Assembly: GCF_040253635.1 (NCBI RefSeq)
Contig: NZ_JBEJGX010000003.1
Span: forward strand, 1,984,001-2,048,000
From: Streptomyces sp. Edi2
Lineage (GTDB): Bacteria; Actinomycetota; Actinomycetes; Streptomycetales; Streptomycetaceae
Direction: 5' to 3'
DNA: 64,000 bases
Part shown: positions 35,469 through 43,133 of the stretch, in pieces
Layout of the letters: the number at the start of each line of letters is the position of its first letter
How positions within the stretch are numbered: position 1 is the stretch's first letter
Notes under the pieces: generated by a model
What the model was told of the DNA's origin: nothing
Seen by the model: only the letters and a program-made list of their open reading frames with translations
Database searches by the model: none
Program-made: the position numbers and the translations under genes

Positions 35469-36794
35469 ATGGAACACATCACGCTTCTCATCGGGATCGT
35501 GATCGTCACGGCCTTGGTGTTCGACTTTACGAACGGCTTCCACGACACGGCCAATGCAATGGCCACCACCATCTCCACCGGGGCATTGCGACCCAAGACC
35601 GCGGTGGCGATGTCGGCGGGGCTCAACCTCGTCGGTGCGTTCCTGTCCGTCGAGGTGGCCAAGACCATCTCCGGCGGGATCATCGACGAGAGCGCCGGCA
35701 TCAGACCTGAAGTGATCTTCGCCGGCCTGGTCGGCGCCATCGTCTGGAACCTGCTGACCTGGCTCGCGGGGCTCCCCTCCAGTTCCTCCCACGCTCTCTT
35801 CGGCGGTCTCATCGGCGCCACCCTGGTGTCCGTCGGCACCAACGGGGTGCACGGCGACGCCGTCGTGATGAAGGTCCTGATCCCGGCGGTGGCCGCCCCG
35901 GTCGTGGCCGGCCTGGCCGCGATGGCGGCGACCCGGCTCACCTACCGGCTGACCCGCAACCGCGACGAGGCGGACACCGCCAAGGGCTACCGCGCGGGGC
36001 AGATCGCCTCCGCCGCCCTGGTCTCCCTCGCCCACGGCACCAACGACGCCCAGAAGACGATGGGTGTGATCACCCTCGCGCTGATCACCGGCGGTGTGGT
36101 CGCCCCGCACGCCGACCCGCCGCTGTGGGTCATCGCCTCGGCCGGTCTCGCCATCGCGCTCGGTACGTACCTGGGCGGCTGGCGGATCATCCGCACGATG
36201 GGCAAGGGCATCACCGACATCCAGCCGCCGCAGGGCTTCGCCGCCCAGACCGGTGCGGCAGCCACCATCCTGGCCTCCTCGCACCTCGGCTTCGCGCTCT
36301 CCACCACCCAGGTCTGCTCCGGTTCCGTGATGGGCTCGGGCCTGGGCCGCAAGGGCGGCGTGGTGCGCTGGTCCACGGCCGGCCGGATGGTCCTGGCCTG
36401 GGGTCTGACGCTGCCGGCCGCGGGTCTGGTCGCGGCGGGTGCCGCGTTCCTCGCCGGCCAGGGCACCTGGGGGGTGGCGGCGGTGGCCGTCCTCGCCCTG
36501 GGCATCTGCGGTGCGATCTGGGCCGCCTCCCGGCGCAAGCCGATCGACCACAGCAATGTCAACGAAGGCCCGGCCGCGGAGCCGGTGGGCGTGGTGACCG
36601 CCGCGCTGCGCACCGTCTCCCCTCCCCCGGCGGGCCAGCCGGCCCCGGCCGCCGACGCTCCGGTGGCCGACGCCCCGGTGACCGCCCCGGCGGCCGACGC
36701 CCCGGAGACTGCCGGGATTCCGGCTCAGACATCCGGTACCGACACCCCCACGACACCCGCCCCGCGCCTCAAGGCCGCGACGGTCTCCCGCTAG
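35469..36794 (+). CDS. pit: PiT-family low-affinity inorganic phosphate transporter
   Basis: This 441-residue membrane protein has about ten helices and both PiT signatures: G-F-H-D-T-A-N-A near residue 23 and A-H-G-T-N-D-A-Q-K near 189. Each sits in one half of the inverted-repeat fold. It carries phosphate, probably as metal-phosphate, with H+ or Na+. The last 80 or so residues are a Pro/Ala-rich cytosolic tail with repeated A-D-A-P-V units. A small membrane protein gene follows after 25 nt. A PHO box lies upstream. Confidence 0.95.
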   Translation: MEHITLLIGIVIVTALVFDFTNGFHDTANAMATTISTGALRPKTAVAMSAGLNLVGAFLSVEVAKTISGGIIDESAGIRPEVIFAGLVGAIVWNLLTWLAGLPSSSSHALFGGLIGATLVSVGTNGVHGDAVVMKVLIPAVAAPVVAGLAAMAATRLTYRLTRNRDEADTAKGYRAGQIASAALVSLAHGTNDAQKTMGVITLALITGGVVAPHADPPLWVIASAGLAIALGTYLGGWRIIRTMGKGITDIQPPQGFAAQTGAAATILASSHLGFALSTTQVCSGSVMGSGLGRKGGVVRWSTAGRMVLAWGLTLPAAGLVAAGAAFLAGQGTWGVAAVAVLALGICGAIWAASRRKPIDHSNVNEGPAAEPVGVVTAALRTVSPPPAGQPAPAADAPVADAPVTAPAADAPETAGIPAQTSGTDTPTTPAPRLKAATVSR

Positions 36795-36819
36795 CTGTCA
36801 TCACCCGATAAGGAACTCC

Positions 36820-37056
36820 ATGAGCATCGACTGGGCAGCTCTCGGCCAGGTCTTCGGCGTCACCCTCGCGGTCACGGTCGGGATCGTGGGCCTGTTCACC
36901 GTCGGCATCGTCGGTACGTCCCGCAAGCCGCAGCCGGAAGGCGCCGCGGCCGCGGTCGCCGCACCGGCTGCGGGGGCGCGGGCCGGCGCGGTGACCGCCT
37001 TCGCCCTGTGCGCGGCGGCGGTGGCCTACGGCATCTATCTGATCGTCGCCGCCTGA
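36820..37056 (+). CDS. small membrane protein downstream of pit
   Basis: This 78-residue protein has helices at about 12-32 and 56-76 separated by an Ala/Pro-rich loop. AAGGA lies 8 nt before the ATG. Actinobacterial pit genes are often followed by such a protein, which may stabilise or regulate the transporter; that role is inference. Confidence 0.8.
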   Translation: MSIDWAALGQVFGVTLAVTVGIVGLFTVGIVGTSRKPQPEGAAAAVAAPAAGARAGAVTAFALCAAAVAYGIYLIVAA

Positions 37057-37088
37057 CCTCAGCCGCAGGCGGCAGCGGACAGCGCGAG

Positions 37089-37130
37089 GCGCCCGGCGGA
37101 CCACGGCATCAGCCGTCGTCCGCCGGGCGC
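37089..37130. terminator. bidirectional terminator between the pit and caspase operons
   Basis: Perfect 13-bp arms (37089-37101 and 37118-37130) overlap the end of the solute-binding lipoprotein gene and lie 32 bp after the small membrane protein gene. Confidence 0.8.
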
Positions 37131-38500
37131 TTCGTCGTCGGTGCGCCCCGTCCGCCGAGCGCATCATCGGCCTGCCGGGCCAGCCGGTCGGCGATGGCGG
37201 TGCCGCCGGGGCCGTTGAGGAAGGCGGACACCCCGAGCTGAACGACCTTGCTGAAGGTCTGGTAGTGGGCGCTGCGCGGGCGCGGTTCGGCCGCCAGCAG
37301 CGCCTCGTGCAGGGTGCGGGGGTCGGGGCGCGGCTCCGGCGCCCCCGAGCCGCCGCGCTCCGCGTCGCGGGGCGGCAGCGGGCAGCGCGGTGCCGTGGGC
37401 CCGTCCCGGTACGCCGAGTCGCGGGTGGCCGCGAATCCCCGCTCCAGCAGACAGCGTTCGCTGCCCGCTCCGGTCAGCGCCTCGATCAGGGACCGGGCGC
37501 CGGCCGGCCGCTTGCTGCCCGCGGAGATCGCGAGGTTCTGCCCGCCCAGCACGGACATCCGCTTGCCGTCACCGGTGCGGGCGGGCAGCTGGGTGACGTC
37601 GAACTCCTTGCCCGGCGTGAGCTTGCGGGCGACCGAGGCGTACTCGACCGGCCAGTTGCGCATGAACAGCGCGCGGCCGTCGGCGAACCAGCGGCGGCTC
37701 TCGGTCTCGTCCATGGCCGTGGCCTCGTGCGGCATGATCGAGTCGAGCCGGTTCTTGAGCTCGGCGACGCCCAGTTGCAGCGCGCCGACCTGCTCGCCCT
37801 TGGTGAAGCTGGTGGCCTCCGGGTCGCCGCCGTTGTCCCAGGCCGACTCCAGGGTGTTGACGGTCAGTCCCTCGTACGGCCGCAGCTGGGCGACCATGCC
37901 GTACATCGTGGGCCGCTTCTTCTTGCCGGCGGCGGCGTCGTGGGCCGCCGTGCGGTTGTAGGCGTGGGTCACCTCGATCGCCATGTCCTTCAGTTCGTCC
38001 CAGGTGGACGGGGCGTCGTGGTGGTAGGCGTGCAGGATGTCCTTGCGGTAGTAGAGGAGCCCGGCGTCGGTGTTGAAGGGCACCCCCCACACCTTGCCGT
38101 CGTACTCCACGGTCTTGGCCACACTGCCGAGGAGGTCCCCGTCCAGGCTCGCGGGCCAGGGGCGGATCACGCCCGCCTCGGCGAACTCCGCGGTCCAGGC
38201 CACGTCGAGGTTGAGCACGTCGTACCCGCCGTTGCCGGACTGGCCCGCGGCCAGCAGCTGGCTGCGCTGGCCGTCGGCGGTGTCGGGGAGTTCGACGATC
38301 CGGACCGTGCGGCCGTTCTTCTTCTCCCAGGCGCGGATCAGATCCTGGCGGATGCCGGAGCTGCTGAGGTCGCTGCCGGTGGCGAAGACGATCGCGCCCT
38401 TCTCCGGGGCGTCCTGCTCCCCCGGCGTACAGCCGCTCACCGCCAGCGTCAGCAGCAGACATACCGCGGCGGCGGGCGTGGTGGTGCGTAGAGCGGTCAT
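37109..38500 (-). CDS. orphan extracellular solute-binding lipoprotein of the caspase operon
   Basis: This 463-residue protein begins with a signal peptide ending L-A-V-S-G-C, so C24 is the lipid anchor. The mature part is a family-1 (sugar-type) solute-binding protein: I-V-F-A-T-G-S-D, V-W-G-V-P-F-N-T-D-A-G-L-L-Y-Y-R-K-D, S-T-W-D-E-L, and W-P-V-E-Y-A-S-V-A. No permease or ATPase gene is nearby. Its start overlaps the stop of the caspase gene by 4 nt (ATGA), so it is translationally coupled to it. Most likely it presents an extracellular ligand to the ectodomain of the caspase protein rather than feeding a transporter; this is inference. Confidence 0.85.
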   Translation of the reverse strand: MTALRTTTPAAAVCLLLTLAVSGCTPGEQDAPEKGAIVFATGSDLSSSGIRQDLIRAWEKKNGRTVRIVELPDTADGQRSQLLAAGQSGNGGYDVLNLDVAWTAEFAEAGVIRPWPASLDGDLLGSVAKTVEYDGKVWGVPFNTDAGLLYYRKDILHAYHHDAPSTWDELKDMAIEVTHAYNRTAAHDAAAGKKKRPTMYGMVAQLRPYEGLTVNTLESAWDNGGDPEATSFTKGEQVGALQLGVAELKNRLDSIMPHEATAMDETESRRWFADGRALFMRNWPVEYASVARKLTPGKEFDVTQLPARTGDGKRMSVLGGQNLAISAGSKRPAGARSLIEALTGAGSERCLLERGFAATRDSAYRDGPTAPRCPLPPRDAERGGSGAPEPRPDPRTLHEALLAAEPRPRSAHYQTFSKVVQLGVSAFLNGPGGTAIADRLARQADDALGGRGAPTTKRPADDG

Positions 38501-41124
38501 CGGTCCCCCTTGGCGGCCGTGCCGATGGAGGCGATCCGGCCGGCCAGCGTGTCGACGGCCTGCGGGCCGGCGGGCACGCACTGTCCGTGCGAGGCGCCGG
38601 CCAGCTGCCGGAAGGCGAAGGTGTCACAGCCTGACTGGCCCATCACCAGGGCCAGGATGGGTACATCGGGTTTCTCCTCCAGGAGGGCGCTGAGCGTCCG
38701 CTCCACGCCCGCCGCACGGCGGCCCGCGCCGTCGTCCTGGTCGAGCAGGAGCACGATGGCCTTGTTGGTGGCCGGGGACTTCTTCATCGTGCGCAGGGCA
38801 CGGGTCAGCGCCTCCTCCATCGCGGCGCCGTGCTCGACCAGTTCGCCGCCGGCGATCCGGTCCAGCGCGGCCTTTCCCGGGGCCGGGTCGGCGCTACCCA
38901 GCCGGACGAGCTCGCGCACCGCGCCGGCGTCGGCGGGGTGCGCGCGGTCGGGGAAGGCCCACAGGCCGTAGGTGTGGCGCGAGCCGGCCAACTCCAGGGC
39001 GCGTGCGGCCGCGCTCAGGGCGACCGGGAGCCGGCCGCCGTCGGCCATGGAGGTGGAGGTGTCCATGAGGATCAGCACCTGGCTGGACTTCTGTGCCTTG
39101 TCGTAGCCGTCCAGCACCTGTGAGACCTGCTCCGGGCCGGCGGTGAAGGGCACCACCCGTCCGACGGGGTCGACGTCCGACCGGCTGTCCCGCAGCGGTG
39201 AGCCCGGTGGGGGGCTCGTCTCCCGCACCCCGCGGTAGCCCTGCGCGGTGAGGGCGCGCTGCCCGCCGTCGGGGGCGCGCAGCCAGCCGGCGAAGCTGGC
39301 CACGGCGGCCTGCCGCACGGTGGCGTCCGTGGCGCCCTGCCAGTCGACGCGGACCAGGGGGTGGTCGAGCGCGGGGACGTTGTCGGGGTAGTAGGCGAGG
39401 TAGCGGTTGCGGAACGGGAGCGCGGACGGGCGGGCTGGGCAACTGCCGATGGCATGGCCGAGGTTGTAGTCGGCGAGGGACTTCTCCGACACCAGGGGCG
39501 CGGACTTCGTACGGTCGACGGAGCCGGCGGCATCCGAGCCGGTGTCGGGCCGCAGCGAGCACAGCAGTTCGGTGCTGCCCGCGTACTGGCTGCCCGGGGC
39601 GGACAGCCGCTCCTCGGCCTGCCGGGCGAGGGTGAGGTCGGGCGCTCCCGTCGAGGCGCCGCCCGGGCCGTCGTGGGCGAGGTAGAGGCCGAGGGTGTGC
39701 AGCAGCCCGGTACCGGACAGCACCGGGCTGGGCCGCAGGAGTCTGAGGTCGTGGTGGCTGCCGTCCGTCTGCGTGAGCAGATCCGGCCAGGAGGCGTCGG
39801 CCGGTTCGACGTCGTCCAGGCGCCGGTTCTCCGGGATGCCGACGACCAGCGGGGTGTAGGCGACGGGGGCGCTGTAGTGGAGGGTCGCCGGGGAGCTCGT
39901 GGCGGGCATACCGCGGCGCGCCTCGTAGTAGTCGGCGGTGGACTCGGGGATCCAGATGTCGGGCTGTGGTCCGGGCCGGTTGAGGGGGCCGGGTCCCTTG
40001 TCGGCCGGCCGGGCCTGCCCGGTCCCCAGGGCCTCGCCCTGCCAGCGCTCGGCGGCGGCGAAGCCCTGGTCGACCTGGTCCCTGGCGGCGGAGTAGACGG
40101 TGATCTGGGCGCGCCGGCAGCCGTCGGGGAGGTCGCCCTCGCCGCTCAGGGGCCGGGTGTTGGTCTCGGACATCTCGTAGTCGAAGGCGGCCTGGCGCAG
40201 CGCGGGTTCGGCCTCGGGGGCGGTGAGCAGCCGCAGCTCGAGGGCGGGCGGACAGGGCGCCCCGTCGTCCGGGAGCCGGAGCAGGACGACGCCCGCGGTG
40301 GCCGGTACGAAGATGATCGCCAGGATCAGCAGGATGCCGGTCCAGTGCCGTAAGGACGACTTCAGCCGGCGGCGTAAGCGGACCCGCAGCGGGGTCGGCG
40401 GGCGGGCCTCGGGGGTGGCGAAGGAGAGGATGACGTCGTCGACGGTGTTCTGCTTCGCCGAGCGCGGCTCCCAGACGTCGCCCATCGGGGTCCGTTCACC
40501 GGCCAGTTGTTCGCGCAGGGCCCGGACCAGGTCCTCGAAGGTGACGAACCGTTTGCCGGGGATGCCTTGTTCCAGGATCTGGACCAGGGCACGGTTGAAG
40601 ACGCTGCCCCCGGTGGGCTCCTCGCCGCTGAAGATCCGGCGGTTGGGCTGCGCGGCCATCAGCAGCGAGGTGGGGTTGCGGCAGGAGTGGAAGGCCTCGC
40701 TCGCGTTGCCGGCGTAACAGCACTCCAGGACGATCACGATGCGGTCGGCCCGGGCGTTGTCCAGGTAGGAGAGCACGGTGTCCTGCCAGGAGACGGTCTT
40801 GTGCCGCGGTTCCGAGGCACCGACCATGAGGTGCAGATTGCCGCCGTCGCTGCCCACCCGGCCGTGGCCGGAGAAGTACACCAGCAGCAGCCCGCGCGCC
40901 TCCTGGACGACGGTGTCCAGCGCCTGTTCCACCTCCCAGGGCTCCTGGGGCCGGCAGGTGACGATCTCGCCCTTGGTGAACAGATCGGTGCCGGGGGCGA
41001 GCAGGGCCTGCTCCAGCTTGCGGACGTTGTCCTTCACCGCGGGCAGCGGGCGCAGCGAGCGGTAGTCGTCGACGCTGATCAGCAGCGCCCGGTTGACCTT
41101 GCCCCGTGCGTCGTATTCGGACAT
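38497..41124 (-). CDS. transmembrane metacaspase with extracytoplasmic solute-binding-like and VWA domains
   Basis: This 875-residue protein has an N-terminal caspase (C14) domain at 10-235, with V-Y-F-S-G-H-G giving catalytic H87 and V-L-E-C-C-Y-A-G giving catalytic C136. A basic stretch R-L-R-R-R-L-K (250-255) precedes a single membrane helix at about 262-283, so the caspase should be cytosolic. Outside are a periplasmic-binding-like domain (about 290-650, with P-D-I-W-I-P-E-S and A-P-V-A-Y-T-P-L-V-V-G) and a C-terminal VWA domain whose metal site D-T-S-T-S is at 688-692. It lies 5 nt after the EACC1-like gene and overlaps the lipoprotein gene. It is probably a receptor whose ligand sensing outside activates a death protease inside. 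The domain calls are firm; the role is inference. Confidence 0.88.
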   Translation of the reverse strand: MSEYDARGKVNRALLISVDDYRSLRPLPAVKDNVRKLEQALLAPGTDLFTKGEIVTCRPQEPWEVEQALDTVVQEARGLLLVYFSGHGRVGSDGGNLHLMVGASEPRHKTVSWQDTVLSYLDNARADRIVIVLECCYAGNASEAFHSCRNPTSLLMAAQPNRRIFSGEEPTGGSVFNRALVQILEQGIPGKRFVTFEDLVRALREQLAGERTPMGDVWEPRSAKQNTVDDVILSFATPEARPPTPLRVRLRRRLKSSLRHWTGILLILAIIFVPATAGVVLLRLPDDGAPCPPALELRLLTAPEAEPALRQAAFDYEMSETNTRPLSGEGDLPDGCRRAQITVYSAARDQVDQGFAAAERWQGEALGTGQARPADKGPGPLNRPGPQPDIWIPESTADYYEARRGMPATSSPATLHYSAPVAYTPLVVGIPENRRLDDVEPADASWPDLLTQTDGSHHDLRLLRPSPVLSGTGLLHTLGLYLAHDGPGGASTGAPDLTLARQAEERLSAPGSQYAGSTELLCSLRPDTGSDAAGSVDRTKSAPLVSEKSLADYNLGHAIGSCPARPSALPFRNRYLAYYPDNVPALDHPLVRVDWQGATDATVRQAAVASFAGWLRAPDGGQRALTAQGYRGVRETSPPPGSPLRDSRSDVDPVGRVVPFTAGPEQVSQVLDGYDKAQKSSQVLILMDTSTSMADGGRLPVALSAAARALELAGSRHTYGLWAFPDRAHPADAGAVRELVRLGSADPAPGKAALDRIAGGELVEHGAAMEEALTRALRTMKKSPATNKAIVLLLDQDDGAGRRAAGVERTLSALLEEKPDVPILALVMGQSGCDTFAFRQLAGASHGQCVPAGPQAVDTLAGRIASIGTAAKGDR

Positions 41125-41129
41125 CCGGC

Positions 41130-41573
41130 TCAGTCCCCGGCGGTGCTGCCGCTCCCGTCCGCCGGGCTGCCGGGATCGGGGTGTTCGGGGGCCGCCGTGC
41201 CCGGGCCCGCGTCGCCGAGCGCGTGCAGGTCCCCGTCACCGGCCCCGACGGCGACGGCGGGCCGCTCGCCGGTGTCGCGCTCCTCCCGGCGCCGTCGCAG
41301 CCACTCCTGCAGGGCGATGGTGAGGCTTTTGGTGATCTCGCCGGTGACGGCGCCGATGATGACCAGGATCAGGTCGTCGAGGCCGGCGGCCATGTCACCG
41401 GGGCCGTCGTCGCTCGCGTCCGCAGGGCGCGGCCGCAGCAGCCAGTCGTGGCCGTGCCGGTCCAGCCACGGCTCGCGCTCCAGCCAGGCCTTGAGGTCTT
41501 CGAGGTCCTGGTCAGGATTGTTGGTGCCCGTGATCCTGAGGCGGATCTCGTGACGGTCAGCGCTCTGCGGCAT
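41130..41573 (-). CDS. effector-associated constant component (EACC1)-like protein
   Basis: This 147-residue protein starts at ATG 41573 (an ATG 33 nt upstream is possible). The first part, H-E-I-R-L-R-I-T-G-T, then D-L-E-D-L-K-A-W-L-E-R-E-P-W-L, and the later G-E-I-T-K-S-L-T-I-A-L-Q-E-W-L-R-R-R-R match what I know of EACC1 proteins. These accompany caspase, trypsin or other effectors in actinobacterial conflict systems. A moderately hydrophobic helix (L-D-D-L-I-L-V-I-I-G-A-V) may touch membrane. The tail is Gly/Pro/Asp-rich. It is first in the operon, so it may hold the caspase in check or link it to a trigger. Confidence 0.75.
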   Translation of the reverse strand: MPQSADRHEIRLRITGTNNPDQDLEDLKAWLEREPWLDRHGHDWLLRPRPADASDDGPGDMAAGLDDLILVIIGAVTGEITKSLTIALQEWLRRRREERDTGERPAVAVGAGDGDLHALGDAGPGTAAPEHPDPGSPADGSGSTAGD

Positions 41574-41734
41574 CCCCCGGCCCCCTTCCGGCGGCCCCGT
41601 CGCCACCGTGCACCACCAGATAGTGACGTGAGATCAGGGGCGCGGGCAACCGTCTGTGACCTCATCGCCACGCTGTGGCGTGCACCACAGCGCGTGCCAC
41701 AGGACAGCGTCGCAGGTCAAGGCCGAGTTGACGG

Positions 41735-41945
41735 GCATCGCGGGGCGTGGTGGACTGCCGGAGCCATTCGGCGACAGCTGAGGAAGTCCGGTGCGAATCC
41801 GGCGCGGTCCCGCCACTGTCACCGGGGAGCGATCCTCCAGCGAAGGCCACGGTCCGCCTCGCATACGTCGGATGACGTACGCAGGGACTGGAAGGCCGGA
41901 GGACTCGCCGATCCGGGAGCCAGGAGACTCTTGTCGCCGACACGT
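41735..41945 (+). promoter_or_regulatory. cobalamin riboswitch
   Basis: The conserved core runs at about 41777-41819: GAGGAAGTCCGGTGCGAATC, then the C-G-C-G-G-T-C-C-C-G-C-C-A-C-T-G-T block. The B12-box-like GCCAGGAGAC is at 41920-41928. Adenosylcobalamin binding should repress expression of the cob operon to its right. The downstream GAGGA of the leader ORF (about 41970) is the likely sequestered ribosome binding site, because no clear terminator is seen. Exact ends are approximate. Confidence 0.92.
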
Positions 41946-41983
41946 CGAGCCAGGGCGCGGACCCTGAGTGAGGACACACCGCC

Positions 41984-42058
41984 ATGCCCGGCCACCCGTC
42001 GAGATCTCCACTGCCCGCCGCCACAGGGTCCGTTGGACGCGCCTGCACGGCGGTCTGA
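41984..42058 (+). CDS. 24-codon leader ORF coupling the riboswitch to cobD
   Basis: An ATG at 41984 with GAGGA about 9 nt upstream opens a 24-codon frame (starts M-P-G-H-P-S-R-S, ends A-C-T-A-V). Its TGA lies 3 nt before the GTG of cobD. The cobD start has no ribosome binding site of its own, so ribosomes finishing the leader probably reinitiate on cobD. No homologue of the peptide is recognised and the product itself may be irrelevant. Confidence 0.5.
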   Translation: MPGHPSRSPLPAATGSVGRACTAV

Positions 42059-42061
42059 CCG

Positions 42062-43123
42062 GTGCGCGGCGAACACGCGGGATATGCGTGCGGCGCGGCC
42101 CTCGGCTTTCTCGGCGACCTGATCGCGGCGGACCCGCGGCGCGGCCATCCGGTGGCCGCCTTCGGCCGGGCCGCGAGCGCCGTCGAGCGCCGGCTGTGGC
42201 GCGATCACCGCGGATACGGGGCGGCGCACGCCGTGCTGTGTGCGGGCGGTGCCGCCGCCGGGGCCGCGCTGCTGGAGCGCACCGTACGGGCCACCGTCCC
42301 GCCTCCCCTGCGCGGCGGCGCCCGGATCGCGCTGACCGCGGCGACGGTCTGGGCGGTGCTGGGCGGCACCTCGCTCGGCCGCGAGGCCCGGGCCGTCGGT
42401 GGTGCGCTGACGGCGGGTGACCTGGACGTGGCGCGGGAGCGGCTGCCGCATCTGTGCGGCCGCGATCCCCAGGCCCTGGACGGGTCCCAGATGGCCCGCG
42501 CGGTGGTGGAGTCGGTCGCCGAGAACACCTCGGACGCCGTGGTGGGCGCCCTGGTGTGGGGCGCGCTGGGCGGGGTGCCCGGCCTGGTGGCGTTCCGGGC
42601 GGTGAACACCCTGGACGCGATGGTGGGGCACAAGTCGCCGCGCCACCGCCGCTTCGGCTGGGCCTCGGCCCGGCTCGACGACCTCGCCGGCTGGCCCGGC
42701 TCCCGGCTGACCGCCGCCCTCACCGTGCTCGCGGGCCCCGACCGGCGCGGTGCGCTGCGGGCCTGGCGGGCGGACGGCGGCGCCCATCCGAGCCCCAACG
42801 CGGGCCCGGTGGAGGCGTCGTTCGCGGGCGCGCTGGGCGTACGGCTGGGCGGCACGCTGGCCTACGGCGGACGGGTCGAGCACCGGCCGGTGCTCAACGA
42901 CGGGGCGCCGCCGGTCGCGGTGCCCGACATCGAACGGGCGGTGCGGCTCTCGCGCCGGGTGAGTGTCCTTGCGCTGGCGACGACGGTGGCGGCGCGGCTG
43001 GCGGCCGGGGCGCTGCGGCGGTCCCCGGTGACCGCCGCCCGCCCGGCCGCGGGTGCGGTATCGCGCAGGGCCGTGCGTGCACTGGCGCGTACGGCTCACG
43101 ACAGCCGGAGTCCCGGCGTATGA
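42062..43123 (+). CDS. cobD: adenosylcobinamide-phosphate synthase CobD/CbiB
   Basis: This 353-residue membrane protein attaches aminopropanol (phosphate) to adenosylcobyric acid. The start G-F-L-G-D-L-I-A-A-D-P-R-R-G-H-P-V is the family signature. So are V-E-S-V-A-E-N-T-S-D-A-V-V (about 148-160), A-F-R-A-V-N-T-L-D-A-M-V-G-H and S-P-N-A-G-P-V-E-A-S-F-A-G-A-L-G. The GTG at 42062 gives the standard N-terminus. It is the first enzyme gene behind the riboswitch; cobQ starts 10 nt after its stop. Confidence 0.94.
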   Translation: MRGEHAGYACGAALGFLGDLIAADPRRGHPVAAFGRAASAVERRLWRDHRGYGAAHAVLCAGGAAAGAALLERTVRATVPPPLRGGARIALTAATVWAVLGGTSLGREARAVGGALTAGDLDVARERLPHLCGRDPQALDGSQMARAVVESVAENTSDAVVGALVWGALGGVPGLVAFRAVNTLDAMVGHKSPRHRRFGWASARLDDLAGWPGSRLTAALTVLAGPDRRGALRAWRADGGAHPSPNAGPVEASFAGALGVRLGGTLAYGGRVEHRPVLNDGAPPVAVPDIERAVRLSRRVSVLALATTVAARLAAGALRRSPVTAARPAAGAVSRRAVRALARTAHDSRSPGV

Positions 43124-43133
43124 GGAGGACCCG

